A stretch of DNA of 64,000 nt, from assembly GCA_028768525.1 (NCBI GenBank), contig CP054837.1:5801001-5865000 (forward strand), in the 5' to 3' direction. Below are positions 52,457 through 61,509 of this stretch, in pieces. Each line of letters begins with the position of its first letter. Positions within the stretch are counted from its first letter, which is position 1. A program made the position numbers and the translations under genes. Origin of the DNA: Desulfobacter sp. GTDB lineage: Bacteria > Desulfobacterota > Desulfobacteria > Desulfobacterales > Desulfobacteraceae. The notes beneath the pieces were generated by a model that worked only from the letters and a program-made list of their open reading frames with translations, searched no databases and was not told where the DNA came from.

Positions 52457-53566
52457 ATGTTTGACCGCCGGTTAATTGAGAACTTTGATTGGGGTTTTTT
52501 AGGTGTCATCATTCTGATCTGCGCCGCAGGGATGATGATTCTTTATTCAGCGGTTACGGCAGGTGCGGACGGTGCTGTCCTCCACGGTCTGTTTAAAAAA
52601 CAGGCGGTGTGGATGGGGGCCGGGTTTTTTATTATCCTGGTCAGCCTGGTGGTGGATTTCCGAGAACTCGGAAAGCTCCATCTCTTTTTTTATGTCCTCT
52701 GTGTCGGACTATTGGTGTCCACCTATCTTTTCGGGAAGGTGGGGGGCGGCTCCCAGCGGTGGCTGGTGCTGGGGCCCATACGGATGCAGCCCTCTGAGCT
52801 GATGAAAATTTCATTGATTATCAGCCTGGCAGCCGTTTATGCCGGCAGTGTTTCCCAGGAGGGGCTGGGGTTCCGCAACCTTATAAAACCGGCTACGCTT
52901 TGTTTGATCCCCTTCGGGCTCATCGTCAACCAGCCGGACCTCGGCACAGGCCTTCTTCTGCTGCTCATTGCCGGAACGATTACCCTGTTTGTGAAGGTGC
53001 AGAAAAAAGTAATTTTGACCTTTACAGGGGTGGGACTGCCCATTGTTCCCCTGGTCTGGTTCTTCGGGCTCAAAGACTACCAGAAGGGGCGGATCCTGAC
53101 GTTTCTGGATCCTGACCGGGACCCCCTGGGGGCCGGTTACCATATTATACAGTCCAAGATCGCCATTGGGTCGGGCATGCTCACCGGTAAAGGATTTTTA
53201 AAAGGCACCCAGAATGCATTGAATTTTCTGCCCGAGCAGCACACGGATTTTATCCTGTCCGTCCTGGCTGAGGAGTGGGGGTTTGCGGGATGTGTGGTAC
53301 TTCTCCTGTTATATTTTGTCCTCCTGTTCTGGGGACTGAATATTGCCTACAATTGCAGGAATATGTTCGGCTCCATCCTGGCATTCGGGATCACGGCCAT
53401 GATATTCTGGCAGATTTTCATTAATATCGGCATGGTCATGGGGCTGATGCCGGTGGTCGGTGTGCCCTTGCCTCTCATTTCCTACGGCGGTTCCTCGGTT
53501 GTCACCAATATGGTCGGATTCGGCATTCTACTGAACATCAGTATGAGAAAGTTTACTAGCTCCTGA
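52457..53566 (+). CDS. rodA: RodA peptidoglycan glycosyltransferase (SEDS family)
   Basis: A 369-residue SEDS protein of ten membrane helices. Signatures: GSQRWLVLGPIRMQPSELMK, NQPDLGTGLLLL with the key Asp, HTDFILSVLAEEWGF, and the end VPLPLISYGGSSVVTNM. RodA polymerises glycan strands and works with PBP2, whose gene ends two bases before. It is the last gene of the rod operon. Confidence 0.96.
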   Translation: MFDRRLIENFDWGFLGVIILICAAGMMILYSAVTAGADGAVLHGLFKKQAVWMGAGFFIILVSLVVDFRELGKLHLFFYVLCVGLLVSTYLFGKVGGGSQRWLVLGPIRMQPSELMKISLIISLAAVYAGSVSQEGLGFRNLIKPATLCLIPFGLIVNQPDLGTGLLLLLIAGTITLFVKVQKKVILTFTGVGLPIVPLVWFFGLKDYQKGRILTFLDPDRDPLGAGYHIIQSKIAIGSGMLTGKGFLKGTQNALNFLPEQHTDFILSVLAEEWGFAGCVVLLLLYFVLLFWGLNIAYNCRNMFGSILAFGITAMIFWQIFINIGMVMGLMPVVGVPLPLISYGGSSVVTNMVGFGILLNISMRKFTSS

Positions 53567-53873
53567 ACCCGATCCCGAAGGGGCAAAATTACGTTTTTAT
53601 TTTTTATTACGCCTCGTTAAGTTTTTTTTATTGAACTAATCAAAAATCTTTACAATTTTTATTGTTTTTTTTTCGGGCAGATACAGGCTGAAAGTCCCTG
53701 ATTCCGGGGTTTTCAAACCTTGAAAATATTTCTGATTCAATGTTGACAAATGGTGTGCCGGATGGTACTCAAGTCTCGATCATTCAAGAATTTAGGTCGA
53801 ATTCGGAAGAATTCGGCCGCTAGGATATAAGTGGTTGATTTTTTAGTAATCATTAACTGGCGGAGGGAATTTT
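53567..53873 (+). promoter_or_regulatory. intergenic region holding the ATP synthase operon promoter
   Basis: 307 AT-rich bases separate rodA and the ATP synthase genes. A perfect -35 box TTGACA lies at 53743-53748, but no good -10 follows at 17 bases. A short ACAAT-loop-ATTGT hairpin (53652-53665) followed by eight T could be a weak rodA terminator. GAATTCGG is repeated at a 10-base step around 53800-53817. GGAGGG precedes the first start codon. Confidence 0.4.
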
Positions 53874-54305
53874 ATGATAACTGTGATTCCTGATATATCA
53901 GCGGTATATCAGATGATCAATTTCCTTATCCTGCTTTTTGTCCTCAACACGGTTCTTTACAAACCAATCCGTAATGTCATTCTGGAGAGAAAAGCCAAAG
54001 TACAAGGCCTTGAAAACGGCGTTGAAAAAGCTGCGGCGGATCTCGGCACCCAGAAAGATGCCTACAAGAATGGTTTGAAAGAGGCCCGTGGTGAAGGTCT
54101 CAAGAAAAAAGAGGCATTCATTGAAGAGGCATCTGCAGAGGAAAAGGAAATAATCGAGCAGATCAACAAGAAAGCTCAGGCCAATTTTGCCCAGATCAAG
54201 AAACAGGTGGCAGAAGAGACCGAGCAGGCCCGTAAAGCCCTGGAAGCCGAGGTGGATGCCTATGCAAAAGCCATCGGTGAGAAGATTCTTGGGAGGGCGT
54301 GCTGA
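53874..54305 (+). CDS. ATP synthase subunit b' (peripheral stalk)
   Basis: A 143-residue protein: one membrane helix at the N-terminus (about 14-32), then a long charged helix to the end. It is the shorter of the two b-type stalk subunits and pairs with the following b subunit to tie F1 to Fo. GGAGGG precedes the ATG. It overlaps the b gene in a TGATG junction. Genes for the a and c subunits are not present here, as is usual in deltaproteobacteria, where they lie elsewhere. Confidence 0.9.
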   Translation: MITVIPDISAVYQMINFLILLFVLNTVLYKPIRNVILERKAKVQGLENGVEKAAADLGTQKDAYKNGLKEARGEGLKKKEAFIEEASAEEKEIIEQINKKAQANFAQIKKQVAEETEQARKALEAEVDAYAKAIGEKILGRAC

Positions 54306-54898
54306 TGAAAAAATTAAATTGGAAGAAACACCTTAAAGTTTCCGGTACGGTAATGGCGCTGGTGGGCGGGGCTGCGGCCGTGGCCTTGGCATCATCCGGA
54401 GGCGGCCACGGTGAAGTGCACAATACCTGGATCACTGAAGATACCTGGAAGGTGCTCAACTTCGGCCTCCTTGCCGTAGGTGTGTTTTTTATTGCCAAGA
54501 AACCGGTGTCCCAGTTTTTCTCTACCCGTGCAAAGGATATTGGAGAAGAACTGAGCGAGCTGGAGCAGAAAAAAGCAGACGCGGAAAAGAAACTGGCTGA
54601 ATACGAAACCCGTTTCAGAAATCTTGAACAGGAATCTGCACAGATTGTTGAAGATTACATCAAACAGGGTGAGGAAGCCAAAAAGAGAATCATTGCAGAA
54701 GCTGGGGCGCAGGCTGATAAACTGGAAGATATGGCCAAACGGAATATCGAACAGGAATTCAAAGCTGCCAAAGCTGTTCTTCAACAGGAGATCGTTGAAA
54801 AAGCAATGGACAAGGCAGAGGCAGTCATCAAAAAATCCATCAAAGCGAAGGATCAGGATCGACTTGTTGACGAATACTTGAAAAAGGTGGAGGCATAA
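54305..54898 (+). CDS. atpF: ATP synthase subunit b (peripheral stalk)
   Basis: A 197-residue b subunit with an extra N-terminal hydrophobic segment (about 14-33), a short periplasmic part (GGGHGEVHNTW), the membrane helix (about 48-63) and a long coiled coil. The added N-terminal segment may be a cleaved signal or a second helix. Start at 54305 is fixed by GGGAGGG. It forms the stalk with b'. Its stop overlaps the delta start (TAATG). Confidence 0.93.
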   Translation: MKKLNWKKHLKVSGTVMALVGGAAAVALASSGGGHGEVHNTWITEDTWKVLNFGLLAVGVFFIAKKPVSQFFSTRAKDIGEELSELEQKKADAEKKLAEYETRFRNLEQESAQIVEDYIKQGEEAKKRIIAEAGAQADKLEDMAKRNIEQEFKAAKAVLQQEIVEKAMDKAEAVIKKSIKAKDQDRLVDEYLKKVEA

Positions 54899-55449
54899 TG
54901 AAAAATCTCGCGGTTTCAAGGCGTTATGCCAAGGCATTGCTGCTGATCGGCCAGGAAGACGGCCAGGCAGAGCAATACAACAAAGAGCTGACCGGAATGG
55001 TCGGGCTTTTTGACGCCCAAGAAGGATTCGAACAGGCCCTGGTCAACCCCCTGATCAACAAAAACGACAGAAAAAAGTTGCTGGAGGCCGTGATCGCTTC
55101 CGCCACTTTTTCCGATATCATGAAATCCTTTCTGATATTGCTGTTTGATAAGGGTAGAATCGGTTGTTTAAGGGATATCGCTTCCTATTACAGGGAGATG
55201 GCAGACGAGCTGAACGGTATTGTCAAAGCTTCCGTTACATCGGCTACAAAACTGTCCAAGAAAAATATCGACAAGATCAAAGACGGTCTGTCTAAAAAGA
55301 CCGGCAAGACCATCGTGCTGAATGTGAAACAGGACTCAAGCCTCATCGGCGGCATCGTTACAAAAATCGGCGATCTTGTACTTGACGGCAGCGTAAAAAC
55401 CCAGTTGCTCAATATGAGGGAAACTTTAAAAAAAGGTGAGAGTGTCTAA
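54898..55449 (+). CDS. atpH: ATP synthase subunit delta (OSCP)
   Basis: A 183-residue delta subunit: helical N-terminal domain beginning LAVSRRYAKALLLIGQEDGQ, and a C-terminal domain ending SLIGGIVTKIGDLVLDGSVK, the family's signature. It joins the b/b' stalk to the top of F1. The stop overlaps the alpha start. Confidence 0.95.
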   Translation: MKNLAVSRRYAKALLLIGQEDGQAEQYNKELTGMVGLFDAQEGFEQALVNPLINKNDRKKLLEAVIASATFSDIMKSFLILLFDKGRIGCLRDIASYYREMADELNGIVKASVTSATKLSKKNIDKIKDGLSKKTGKTIVLNVKQDSSLIGGIVTKIGDLVLDGSVKTQLLNMRETLKKGESV

Positions 55450-56963
55450 TGGAAATTAAAGCAGAAGAAATAAGCCAGATTATCAAAGATCAAATTAAAG
55501 GATTTGATGCAGAAGTTGATCTGAGTGAGACAGGTGTTGTTCTGTCTGCGGGTGACGGTATTGCCCGCGTTTACGGTTTGGAAAAAGTTAAAGCAATGGA
55601 ACTGGTTGAGTTCCCCGGCGGCATCCTGGGCCTGGCGCTCAACCTGGAAGCCGACAACGTCGGTGTTGCCATCCTGGGTGATGACAAGCAGATCAAAGAA
55701 GGCGACGTTGTAAAAAGAACCGACCGTATTGCCTCCGTTCCCGTTGGCGAAGCCCTGCTGGGCCGCGTTGTAACCACCACAGGCGAGCCCGTTGACGGCA
55801 AGGGTCCCATCAACTCCGATACTTACATGAACATGGAACTGGTTGCCCCCGGCGTTATCGCCAGAAAGGGTGTGCACGAACCCTGCTACACCGGTGCCAA
55901 GGCTGTTGACGGCATGACCCCTGTTGGCCGTGGCCAGCGTGAGCTGATCATCGGCGACCGTCAGATCGGTAAAACTGCCGTTGCGGTTGACGCCATCATC
56001 GCTCAGAAAGAATCCGGCATCAAATGTATCTACGTTGCCTGCGGCCAGAAAAAATCTACGGTTGCCCAGGTTGTTGCTGCCCTTGAAGAGCACGGCGCAA
56101 TGGAATACACCACCGTTGTTGTGGCCTCCGCTTCCGAGTCTGCTGCCATGCAGTACCTGGCACCCTACGCCGGCTGCGCAATGGGCGAATACTTCCGTGA
56201 CAAAGGCGAGCATTCCCTCATCGTTTATGATGACCTTTCAAAACAGGCCGCCGCTTACCGTCAGGTATCCCTGCTGCTGAGACGTCCCCCCGGACGTGAA
56301 GCCTTCCCCGGCGACATTTTCTACAACCATAGCCGCCTGCTGGAACGTTCCGCCAAGATGAGTGATGAGCTGGGTGCCGGTTCCTTGACCGCACTGCCCA
56401 TCATCGAAACCCAGGAAGGCGACGTTTCCGCCTTTATCCCCACCAACGTTATCTCCATCACCGACGGTCAGATCTTCCTGGACAAGGACCTGTTCTTTGC
56501 CGGTATTCGTCCGGCCATCGACGTTGGGCTCTCCGTATCCCGGGTTGGTGGTGCCGCCCAGGTTAAAGCCATGAAACAGGTTGCCGGTACCCTGCGTCTG
56601 GATCTGGCCCAGTACCGCGAGCTGGAGGCCTTTGCCGCCTTCGGTTCCGACCTTGACGAAGCCACCCAGAAACAGCTGACCCGTGGTGAAAGACTGGTTG
56701 AACTGCTGAAACAGCCCCAGTTCCAGCCCCTTCCCATGGAAAAAATGGTTACTGCTCTCTATGCAGGTACCAAGGGCTATATTGACAAATACCCCAGAGA
56801 AGCGGTTGCAAAATACGAAGAAGGCCTTTATCCCTTCGTTGAAAACCGGTTCCCCGAAGTATTTGCCGGCCTGAAAGAAAAGCAGAAAATCGACGACGAA
56901 GTCGAAGCCAAGCTGAAAGCATGCCTGGAAGCCTATGACGAAGAATTCAAGGAAACCGTCTAA
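55449..56963 (+). CDS. atpA: ATP synthase subunit alpha
   Basis: A 504-residue F1 alpha subunit. P-loop G169-DRQIGKT-176, the family end motif of alpha/beta subunits in PAIDVGLSVSRVGGAAQ, and the arginine finger in the same stretch. Non-catalytic nucleotide-binding partner of beta in the F1 hexamer. Codon use here is more uniform (C-ending and GTT/CTG rich) than in neighbours, as expected for a highly expressed gene. Confidence 0.98.
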   Translation: MEIKAEEISQIIKDQIKGFDAEVDLSETGVVLSAGDGIARVYGLEKVKAMELVEFPGGILGLALNLEADNVGVAILGDDKQIKEGDVVKRTDRIASVPVGEALLGRVVTTTGEPVDGKGPINSDTYMNMELVAPGVIARKGVHEPCYTGAKAVDGMTPVGRGQRELIIGDRQIGKTAVAVDAIIAQKESGIKCIYVACGQKKSTVAQVVAALEEHGAMEYTTVVVASASESAAMQYLAPYAGCAMGEYFRDKGEHSLIVYDDLSKQAAAYRQVSLLLRRPPGREAFPGDIFYNHSRLLERSAKMSDELGAGSLTALPIIETQEGDVSAFIPTNVISITDGQIFLDKDLFFAGIRPAIDVGLSVSRVGGAAQVKAMKQVAGTLRLDLAQYRELEAFAAFGSDLDEATQKQLTRGERLVELLKQPQFQPLPMEKMVTALYAGTKGYIDKYPREAVAKYEEGLYPFVENRFPEVFAGLKEKQKIDDEVEAKLKACLEAYDEEFKETV

Positions 56964-57032
56964 TTTTAAAATTAGTTCGTGTTAAACTGAATATCGGAAA
57001 ATAATTAATAAATAGGCGAAAAGGTAGATCAT

Positions 57033-57929
57033 ATGGCAAACTTAAAAGAAGTACAATCGAAAATAGTCTCTGTAAAAAAGACTAAACAGATTACCTCTGC
57101 CATGAAAATGGTCGCCACTTCAAGATTGCGCGGTGCCCAGAACGCCATGGAGGCATTTATGCCCTATGCCTCCAAATTTGCGGAAGTTCTGGGTTCCATT
57201 GCCGGCAAGGCCGGTGAGGATGCCTCACCCCTTCTGGTGCCTAAAGAAGAAGTTAAAAAGGTGGCCCTGCTCCTCTGTACCTCGGACAGAGGGCTGTGTG
57301 GCGGTTTTAATATCAATTTGATTGATAAAGCTGAAAAAATGCTCAAATCTGAGCTTGAAGGCAAGGAAGTCTCCTTTGTTTGCTTCGGCAAAAAAGGGCG
57401 CGACTGGGCCGCAAAGCAGGAGCTTGCAATTGCCGATGAATACATCGGGGTTGTGGGCGGCAATGTGGAATTCTCAGTGGCTTCCGGCTCAGGCCAGACA
57501 CTGATTGACAGTTTCCTTGAAGGAGCTGTTGATGAAGTATATCTGATTTACTCTGAATTCCAGGGTATGGCAAAACAGATCCCCACAGTGAAACAGATCC
57601 TTCCCATTCCGTCCCTGAACGACATGGTGGGAGAAGAACAAGAGGCTGACGCCGATGCACCCTTCCTTCCGGAACACATCTGCGAACCTTCCTCTGATGC
57701 ACTGCTGGGTGAAATGCTGCCCAAGAACATTTTCATTCAGATATATGACGCACTGCTTCAGACCTCAACCTCTGAACATGCCGCCCGTATGCGGGCCATG
57801 GAAAATGCCACCAAGGCATGTGAGGACATGGTTGGCGAACTGCAGATGCTCTTCAATAAAACCCGTCAGGCAGCCATTACGGCAGACCTCATGGATATTG
57901 TGGGCGGTGCTGAAGCACTTAAAGGGTAA
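57033..57929 (+). CDS. atpG: ATP synthase subunit gamma
   Basis: A 298-residue gamma subunit. The N-terminal helix starts EVQSKIVSVKKTKQITSAMK, the middle has TSDRGLCGGFN, and the C-terminal helix has SEHAARMRAMENATKACEDM. These are the coiled-coil rotor and the Rossmann-like core. It lies 69 bases after alpha and 47 before beta. Confidence 0.97.
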   Translation: MANLKEVQSKIVSVKKTKQITSAMKMVATSRLRGAQNAMEAFMPYASKFAEVLGSIAGKAGEDASPLLVPKEEVKKVALLLCTSDRGLCGGFNINLIDKAEKMLKSELEGKEVSFVCFGKKGRDWAAKQELAIADEYIGVVGGNVEFSVASGSGQTLIDSFLEGAVDEVYLIYSEFQGMAKQIPTVKQILPIPSLNDMVGEEQEADADAPFLPEHICEPSSDALLGEMLPKNIFIQIYDALLQTSTSEHAARMRAMENATKACEDMVGELQMLFNKTRQAAITADLMDIVGGAEALKG

Positions 57930-57976
57930 ATCAAATAGATTATACGCATAATTAAACAGCTTTACAGGAGAAAAAA

Positions 57977-59380
57977 ATGGCTGAAAATATAGGTAAAATT
58001 TCACAGGTTCTCGGCGCTGTCGTTGACGTTGAGTTTGAACCTGGCAAACTTCCTCCGGTACTTACCGCTCTGACCGTAACCAACCCCACCATCGGGGACA
58101 TGGAAGACAACCTGGTAATCGAGGTTGCCCAGCACCTGGGCGACAATGTTGTCCGCTGCATCGGCATGGACGTAACCGACGGCCTCCAGAGGGGCATGGT
58201 TGTAAAAGACACCGGCGCTCCCATTATGATGCCCGTCGGCGAAGCTTCCCTGGGCCGGGTTCTCAACGTTGTGGGCCGCCCCGTTGACGGCCTGGGCGAC
58301 ATCTCCATGGAAAAAACCCTTCCCATCCACAGACATGCGCCTGCTTTTACCGAGCAGGACACCTCTGTCCGGGTACTGGAAACCGGCGTAAAGGTTATCG
58401 ACCTTCTGGTTCCCTTCCCCCGTGGCGGTAAAATGGGCATGTTCGGCGGCGCCGGTGTTGGCAAGACCGTTATCATGATGGAAATGGTTAACAACATCGC
58501 CATGCAGCACGGCGGTATCTCCGTATTTGCAGGCGTTGGTGAAAGAACCCGTGAAGGCAACGACCTTTATCACGAGATGAAGGACTCCGGCGTACTTCCC
58601 AAGTGTGCCCTGGTTTACGGTCAGATGACTGAACCTCCCGGAGCCCGTGCCCGTGTAGCCCTTTCCGGCCTGACCTGCGCGGAATACTTCCGTGATCAAG
58701 AAGGCCAGGACGTGCTGCTCTTCGTTGACAACATCTTCCGTTTCACCCAGGCCGGTGCAGAGGTGTCTGCAACCCTGGGTCGTATGCCTTCTGCCGTTGG
58801 TTACCAGCCGACTCTGGCGGTTGACATGGGCGAACTGCAGGAACGTATTACCTCCACTGACAAAGGTTCCATCACTGCTGTCCAGTGCGTATACGTACCT
58901 GCCGACGACTTGACTGACCCCGCGCCCGCCACCACCTTCGGCCATCTGGACGGTACCGTTGTACTTTCCCGTCAGATCGCCGAGCTGGGTATCTACCCGG
59001 CTGTGGATCCGCTTGACTCCACCTCCAGAATCCTGGATGCCGCCTACATTGGTGAAGAGCATTACAATGTAGCCCGGGTTGTTCAGCAGACCCTGCAGAA
59101 ATACAAAGAACTTCAGGATATCATCGCCATCCTCGGTATGGACGAGCTGTCCGACGAAGACAAGACTACCGTACAGCGGGCCAGAAAGCTTCAGAAGTTC
59201 CTGTCCCAGCCTTTCCATGTTGCTGAAACATTCACCGGTATGGCCGGTATCTTCGTAAAGGTTGAAGACACAGTTAGATCATTCAAGGAAATTATTGAAG
59301 GTAAACATGATGATCTGCCTGAGAACGCTTTCTACATGGTAGGTGCCATCGAAGACGCCATCGAGAAAGCCAAAGCTTAA
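57977..59380 (+). CDS. atpD: ATP synthase subunit beta
   Basis: A 467-residue catalytic F1 subunit with P-loop 157-GGAGVGKT-164, the catalytic Glu in GVGERTREGNDLY, the Walker B LLFVDNIFRF and the DELSEED-type loop, here DELSDED. CAGGAGAAAAAA leads to the ATG. All key residues are present. Confidence 0.98.
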   Translation: MAENIGKISQVLGAVVDVEFEPGKLPPVLTALTVTNPTIGDMEDNLVIEVAQHLGDNVVRCIGMDVTDGLQRGMVVKDTGAPIMMPVGEASLGRVLNVVGRPVDGLGDISMEKTLPIHRHAPAFTEQDTSVRVLETGVKVIDLLVPFPRGGKMGMFGGAGVGKTVIMMEMVNNIAMQHGGISVFAGVGERTREGNDLYHEMKDSGVLPKCALVYGQMTEPPGARARVALSGLTCAEYFRDQEGQDVLLFVDNIFRFTQAGAEVSATLGRMPSAVGYQPTLAVDMGELQERITSTDKGSITAVQCVYVPADDLTDPAPATTFGHLDGTVVLSRQIAELGIYPAVDPLDSTSRILDAAYIGEEHYNVARVVQQTLQKYKELQDIIAILGMDELSDEDKTTVQRARKLQKFLSQPFHVAETFTGMAGIFVKVEDTVRSFKEIIEGKHDDLPENAFYMVGAIEDAIEKAKA

Positions 59381-59401
59381 ATAAGCATTGGGAGGATTAT
59401 C

Positions 59402-59665
59402 ATGGCTGATAAACTATTTCTTGAAGTAGTTACACCACAAAAGGCAGTGGTCAGTGAAGAAGTGGAGATGGTGGTTGCACCGGGTACCGAAGGTGAATTC
59501 GGTGCCCTCAAGGGCCACACCACTTTCCTGACCTCCCTGAAGGAAGGGACTGTCCGGTATAAAGACACCGCAGGTAAGGAGCATTCCATTACTGTCAGCG
59601 GCGGCTTTGCAGAAGTATTGCCGGATAAAGTGACCATTCTGGCAGAATCTGCCGTAAGCCAATAG
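59402..59665 (+). CDS. atpC: ATP synthase subunit epsilon, short form
   Basis: An 87-residue epsilon containing only the N-terminal beta-sandwich: LEVVTPQKAVVSEEVEMVVA, then GEFGALKGHTTFLTSLKEGT and SGGFAEVLPDKVTILAESA. The usual protein has about 130-140 residues, ending in two helices that brake ATP hydrolysis. That domain is absent, and the sequence after the TAG stop does not encode it in any frame. A terminator follows, so the gene is naturally short rather than broken by a frameshift. Confidence 0.92.
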   Translation: MADKLFLEVVTPQKAVVSEEVEMVVAPGTEGEFGALKGHTTFLTSLKEGTVRYKDTAGKEHSITVSGGFAEVLPDKVTILAESAVSQ

Positions 59666-59708
59666 CACATGGCCGGGCGGTTTGAATTGTCCGGTTGACG
59701 CAAAATAT

Positions 59709-59745
59709 AAGGGGATGCCTGTAAAACGGCATCCCCTTTTTCTTT
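59709..59745 (+). terminator. intrinsic terminator of the ATP synthase operon
   Basis: GGGGATGCC (59711-59719) and GGCATCCCC (59728-59736) form a 9-bp stem extended by A-T pairs, with an 8-base loop. The stem is followed by TTTTTCTTT. It lies 44 bases after atpC. Confidence 0.9.
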
Positions 59746-59763
59746 GAATATTGAATACGGAAA

Positions 59764-60525
59764 ATGTTTACTATGGATGATGTTGCAATAATCATTCTGG
59801 CAGCCGGGAAAGGCACCCGGATGAAATCCAATCTGGCCAAGGTGCTTCACCCTGTTGCCGGAAAGAGCATGGTGAATCATGTGATTGAGGCTGCCAAGGG
59901 GGTGTCGCCGCATCATATTCACGTTGTGGTTGGACATCAGGCCGACGCGGTTAAAAAGCAAATCTCCAGATCCCATCGGGTCTGCTATGCCATGCAGAGG
60001 GAGTTGCTGGGAACCGGTGATGCCGTAAAGGCCGCCATCCCAGACCTTGGCGATAAGGTGTCAAGTGTTGTGGTGCTCTGCGGGGATGTTCCCCTCATCT
60101 GTGCCGCGACTATTGATAAGTTGGTTCGTACCCATATCTCGTCCAATGCGCATCTTACTCTTCTGGCGGTGACGGTAAATGAGCCAAAAGGATATGGCCG
60201 CATCATTTTGGACAGCCGGGGAGGCCTTGTGGCGGTCCGGGAAGAAGCCGATGCCAGCGACGTTGAAAAAACGATACAACTGGTCAATTCAGGCATCTAT
60301 TGTTTTAACCGCAATTTCCTTGAAAACGGTATTAAATTGATCGGAACCAATAATAATCAAGCCGAATATTATTTGACGGACCTGGTGGAAATAGCCGCCT
60401 CGCAACACGCCGTCACCCGTGTTCTGGCAATTGATGATTCAGATCAGGTGATGGGGGTAAATACCCTGGAACAACTGGGCCATGCGGAAAAACTCTTCAT
60501 GGAAAGGCAAAATGAATTACCTTGA
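59764..60525 (+). CDS. GlmU-like nucleotidyltransferase, pyrophosphorylase domain only
   Basis: The 253-residue protein equals the N-terminal half of GlmU: the LAAGKGTRMKS nucleotide loop with K..KVLHPVAGKSMVNHVI, the uridine site QRELLGTGDAV, the metal site CGDVPL, and EPKGYGRI, then NSGIYCF, NNNQAEYYLTD. It should form UDP-N-acetylglucosamine or a related UDP-sugar from the sugar-1-phosphate. The C-terminal beta-helix acetyltransferase of bifunctional GlmU (about 450 residues) is missing. The chain ends naturally, and the following bases encode no such domain. Another protein must acetylate glucosamine-1-phosphate if this is the only GlmU. Confidence 0.88.
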   Translation: MFTMDDVAIIILAAGKGTRMKSNLAKVLHPVAGKSMVNHVIEAAKGVSPHHIHVVVGHQADAVKKQISRSHRVCYAMQRELLGTGDAVKAAIPDLGDKVSSVVVLCGDVPLICAATIDKLVRTHISSNAHLTLLAVTVNEPKGYGRIILDSRGGLVAVREEADASDVEKTIQLVNSGIYCFNRNFLENGIKLIGTNNNQAEYYLTDLVEIAASQHAVTRVLAIDDSDQVMGVNTLEQLGHAEKLFMERQNELP

Positions 60526-60579
60526 CTTTCTTTAAGAATGTGAACTATACTGAATTCCAATAAATGACTTTATGAGACT

Positions 60580-60852
60580 ATGAAATTGGGTAATGAGGGT
60601 ATAAAAAACAAGTTTGACGATATTGACATCCGGGTAGATTTTTTAATTGAATTCTGCCAGTCCCTTCAGGAGGAAAATACAAAGCTGGTTTCCAGAATAC
60701 AAGCGCTGGAAACGGAACTGGACGAGAAATCAAGGAGTGAAGAAATCTACGCAGAGCAAGAAACCCTGGTAAAGTCAAAGATAGACGGGCTTCTTGAAAA
60801 ACTGGACGGATTTTCAAACAACCTGAGCAGTGACGGGCTGCCAAGCGTGTAG
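60580..60852 (+). CDS. small coiled-coil division protein, ZapB-like
   Basis: The 90-residue protein is nearly all coiled coil after a short start: IDIRVDFLIEFCQSLQEENT, then heptads to residue 78. Short coiled coils of this type directly upstream of zapA are common in proteobacteria and act in Z-ring organisation. The gene lies 26 bases before zapA. Confidence 0.65.
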   Translation: MKLGNEGIKNKFDDIDIRVDFLIEFCQSLQEENTKLVSRIQALETELDEKSRSEEIYAEQETLVKSKIDGLLEKLDGFSNNLSSDGLPSV

Positions 60853-60878
60853 CATAAAGACGCGATAAAGGGATCTCT

Positions 60879-61175
60879 TTGGATGAAATTGTTAAAATTG
60901 AGCTTTTCGGGGAAGAATTTAAATTCAAGCCGGACACCGGCCAGAGGATCAACCCCGGAATCGTTGCAGAACATGTAAAGGAATACATTAAGGAAGCGGA
61001 AGGAGCGTTCCAGAATAAAACCACCGGTAAAAATAAAATGGCCATTTTACTTCTTGCTGCCATGAATTTATCTAAGGATTTTAACGAACTAAAGCTTCAG
61101 TATTCCGAACTTGAAAGCGATGTTGAAAAGAGAATTTCATCCTTATTGAAAAAAATAGATGAGGAAATTGAATAA
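60879..61175 (+). CDS. zapA: ZapA cell-division protein
   Basis: A 98-residue ZapA: VKIELFGEEFKFKPDTG as the N-terminal beta hairpin, VAEHVKEYIKEAEGAF and MAILLLAAMNLSKDFNELKL as the helices, then a coiled-coil tail. ZapA cross-links FtsZ filaments. The start codon is TTG (60879) with AAGGGA upstream, and the nearby ATG is out of frame. 6S RNA follows, the same neighbourhood as in many proteobacteria. Confidence 0.85.
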   Translation: MDEIVKIELFGEEFKFKPDTGQRINPGIVAEHVKEYIKEAEGAFQNKTTGKNKMAILLLAAMNLSKDFNELKLQYSELESDVEKRISSLLKKIDEEIE

Positions 61176-61203
61176 ATAAAATTTACTTATCCCATATGAC
61201 AAC

Positions 61204-61391
61204 AACCCCCTGCAATGTGCGTGATTGTAATACAGACTTTGTCCTAACGCATTAGTAAAAGGGAGTTCACGCTGATACTGGTGAGCAGGTTCCTCTACAG
61301 TAAGGAAAAGCCTAAAGGTATTATTGGACACCCCACCTTTTGAACCCTTGGTTCAAAGCCTTAAGAGCAACACGGCAGTTTGTGGGGGGTA
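61204..61391 (+). ncRNA. ssrS: 6S RNA
   Basis: The roughly 188-base segment downstream of zapA matches 6S RNA. The ends pair (CCCCCTGC at 61206 with the GGGGGG run at 61384-61389). The 3' half contains TTGAACCCTTGGTTCAAAGC and GCAACACGGCAGT, both close to the E. coli 6S 3' half. A central bubble is flanked by GGTGAGCAGGTTCCT. 6S RNA binds the housekeeping RNA polymerase in stationary phase. The location after zapA is the typical one. Exact ends are estimated. Confidence 0.85.
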
Positions 61392-61509
61392 TTTGTTATA
61401 CGATTGATTTCTTCCAGACTCCCTCCCCCATACGCATTATCCCATTCCATAATTTTTATAAAGTAATGCGTTACATCATAGATACCGATAAATTGAGGAG
61501 AATAATTGA

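Noticed and set aside
53743..53771. sigma-70 promoter TTGACA with TACTCA
   Set aside because: The -35 is perfect, but the -10 matches only two positions of TATAAT, so no promoter was called at this site.
55446..56213. 255-codon minus-strand frame opposite atpA
   Set aside because: Composition (Asn/Gly/Phe-rich) reflects the reverse of strongly biased atpA codons. No start site or homology.
58001..59218. 405-codon minus-strand frame opposite atpD
   Set aside because: Same reason: a long shadow caused by codon bias in the highly expressed beta gene.
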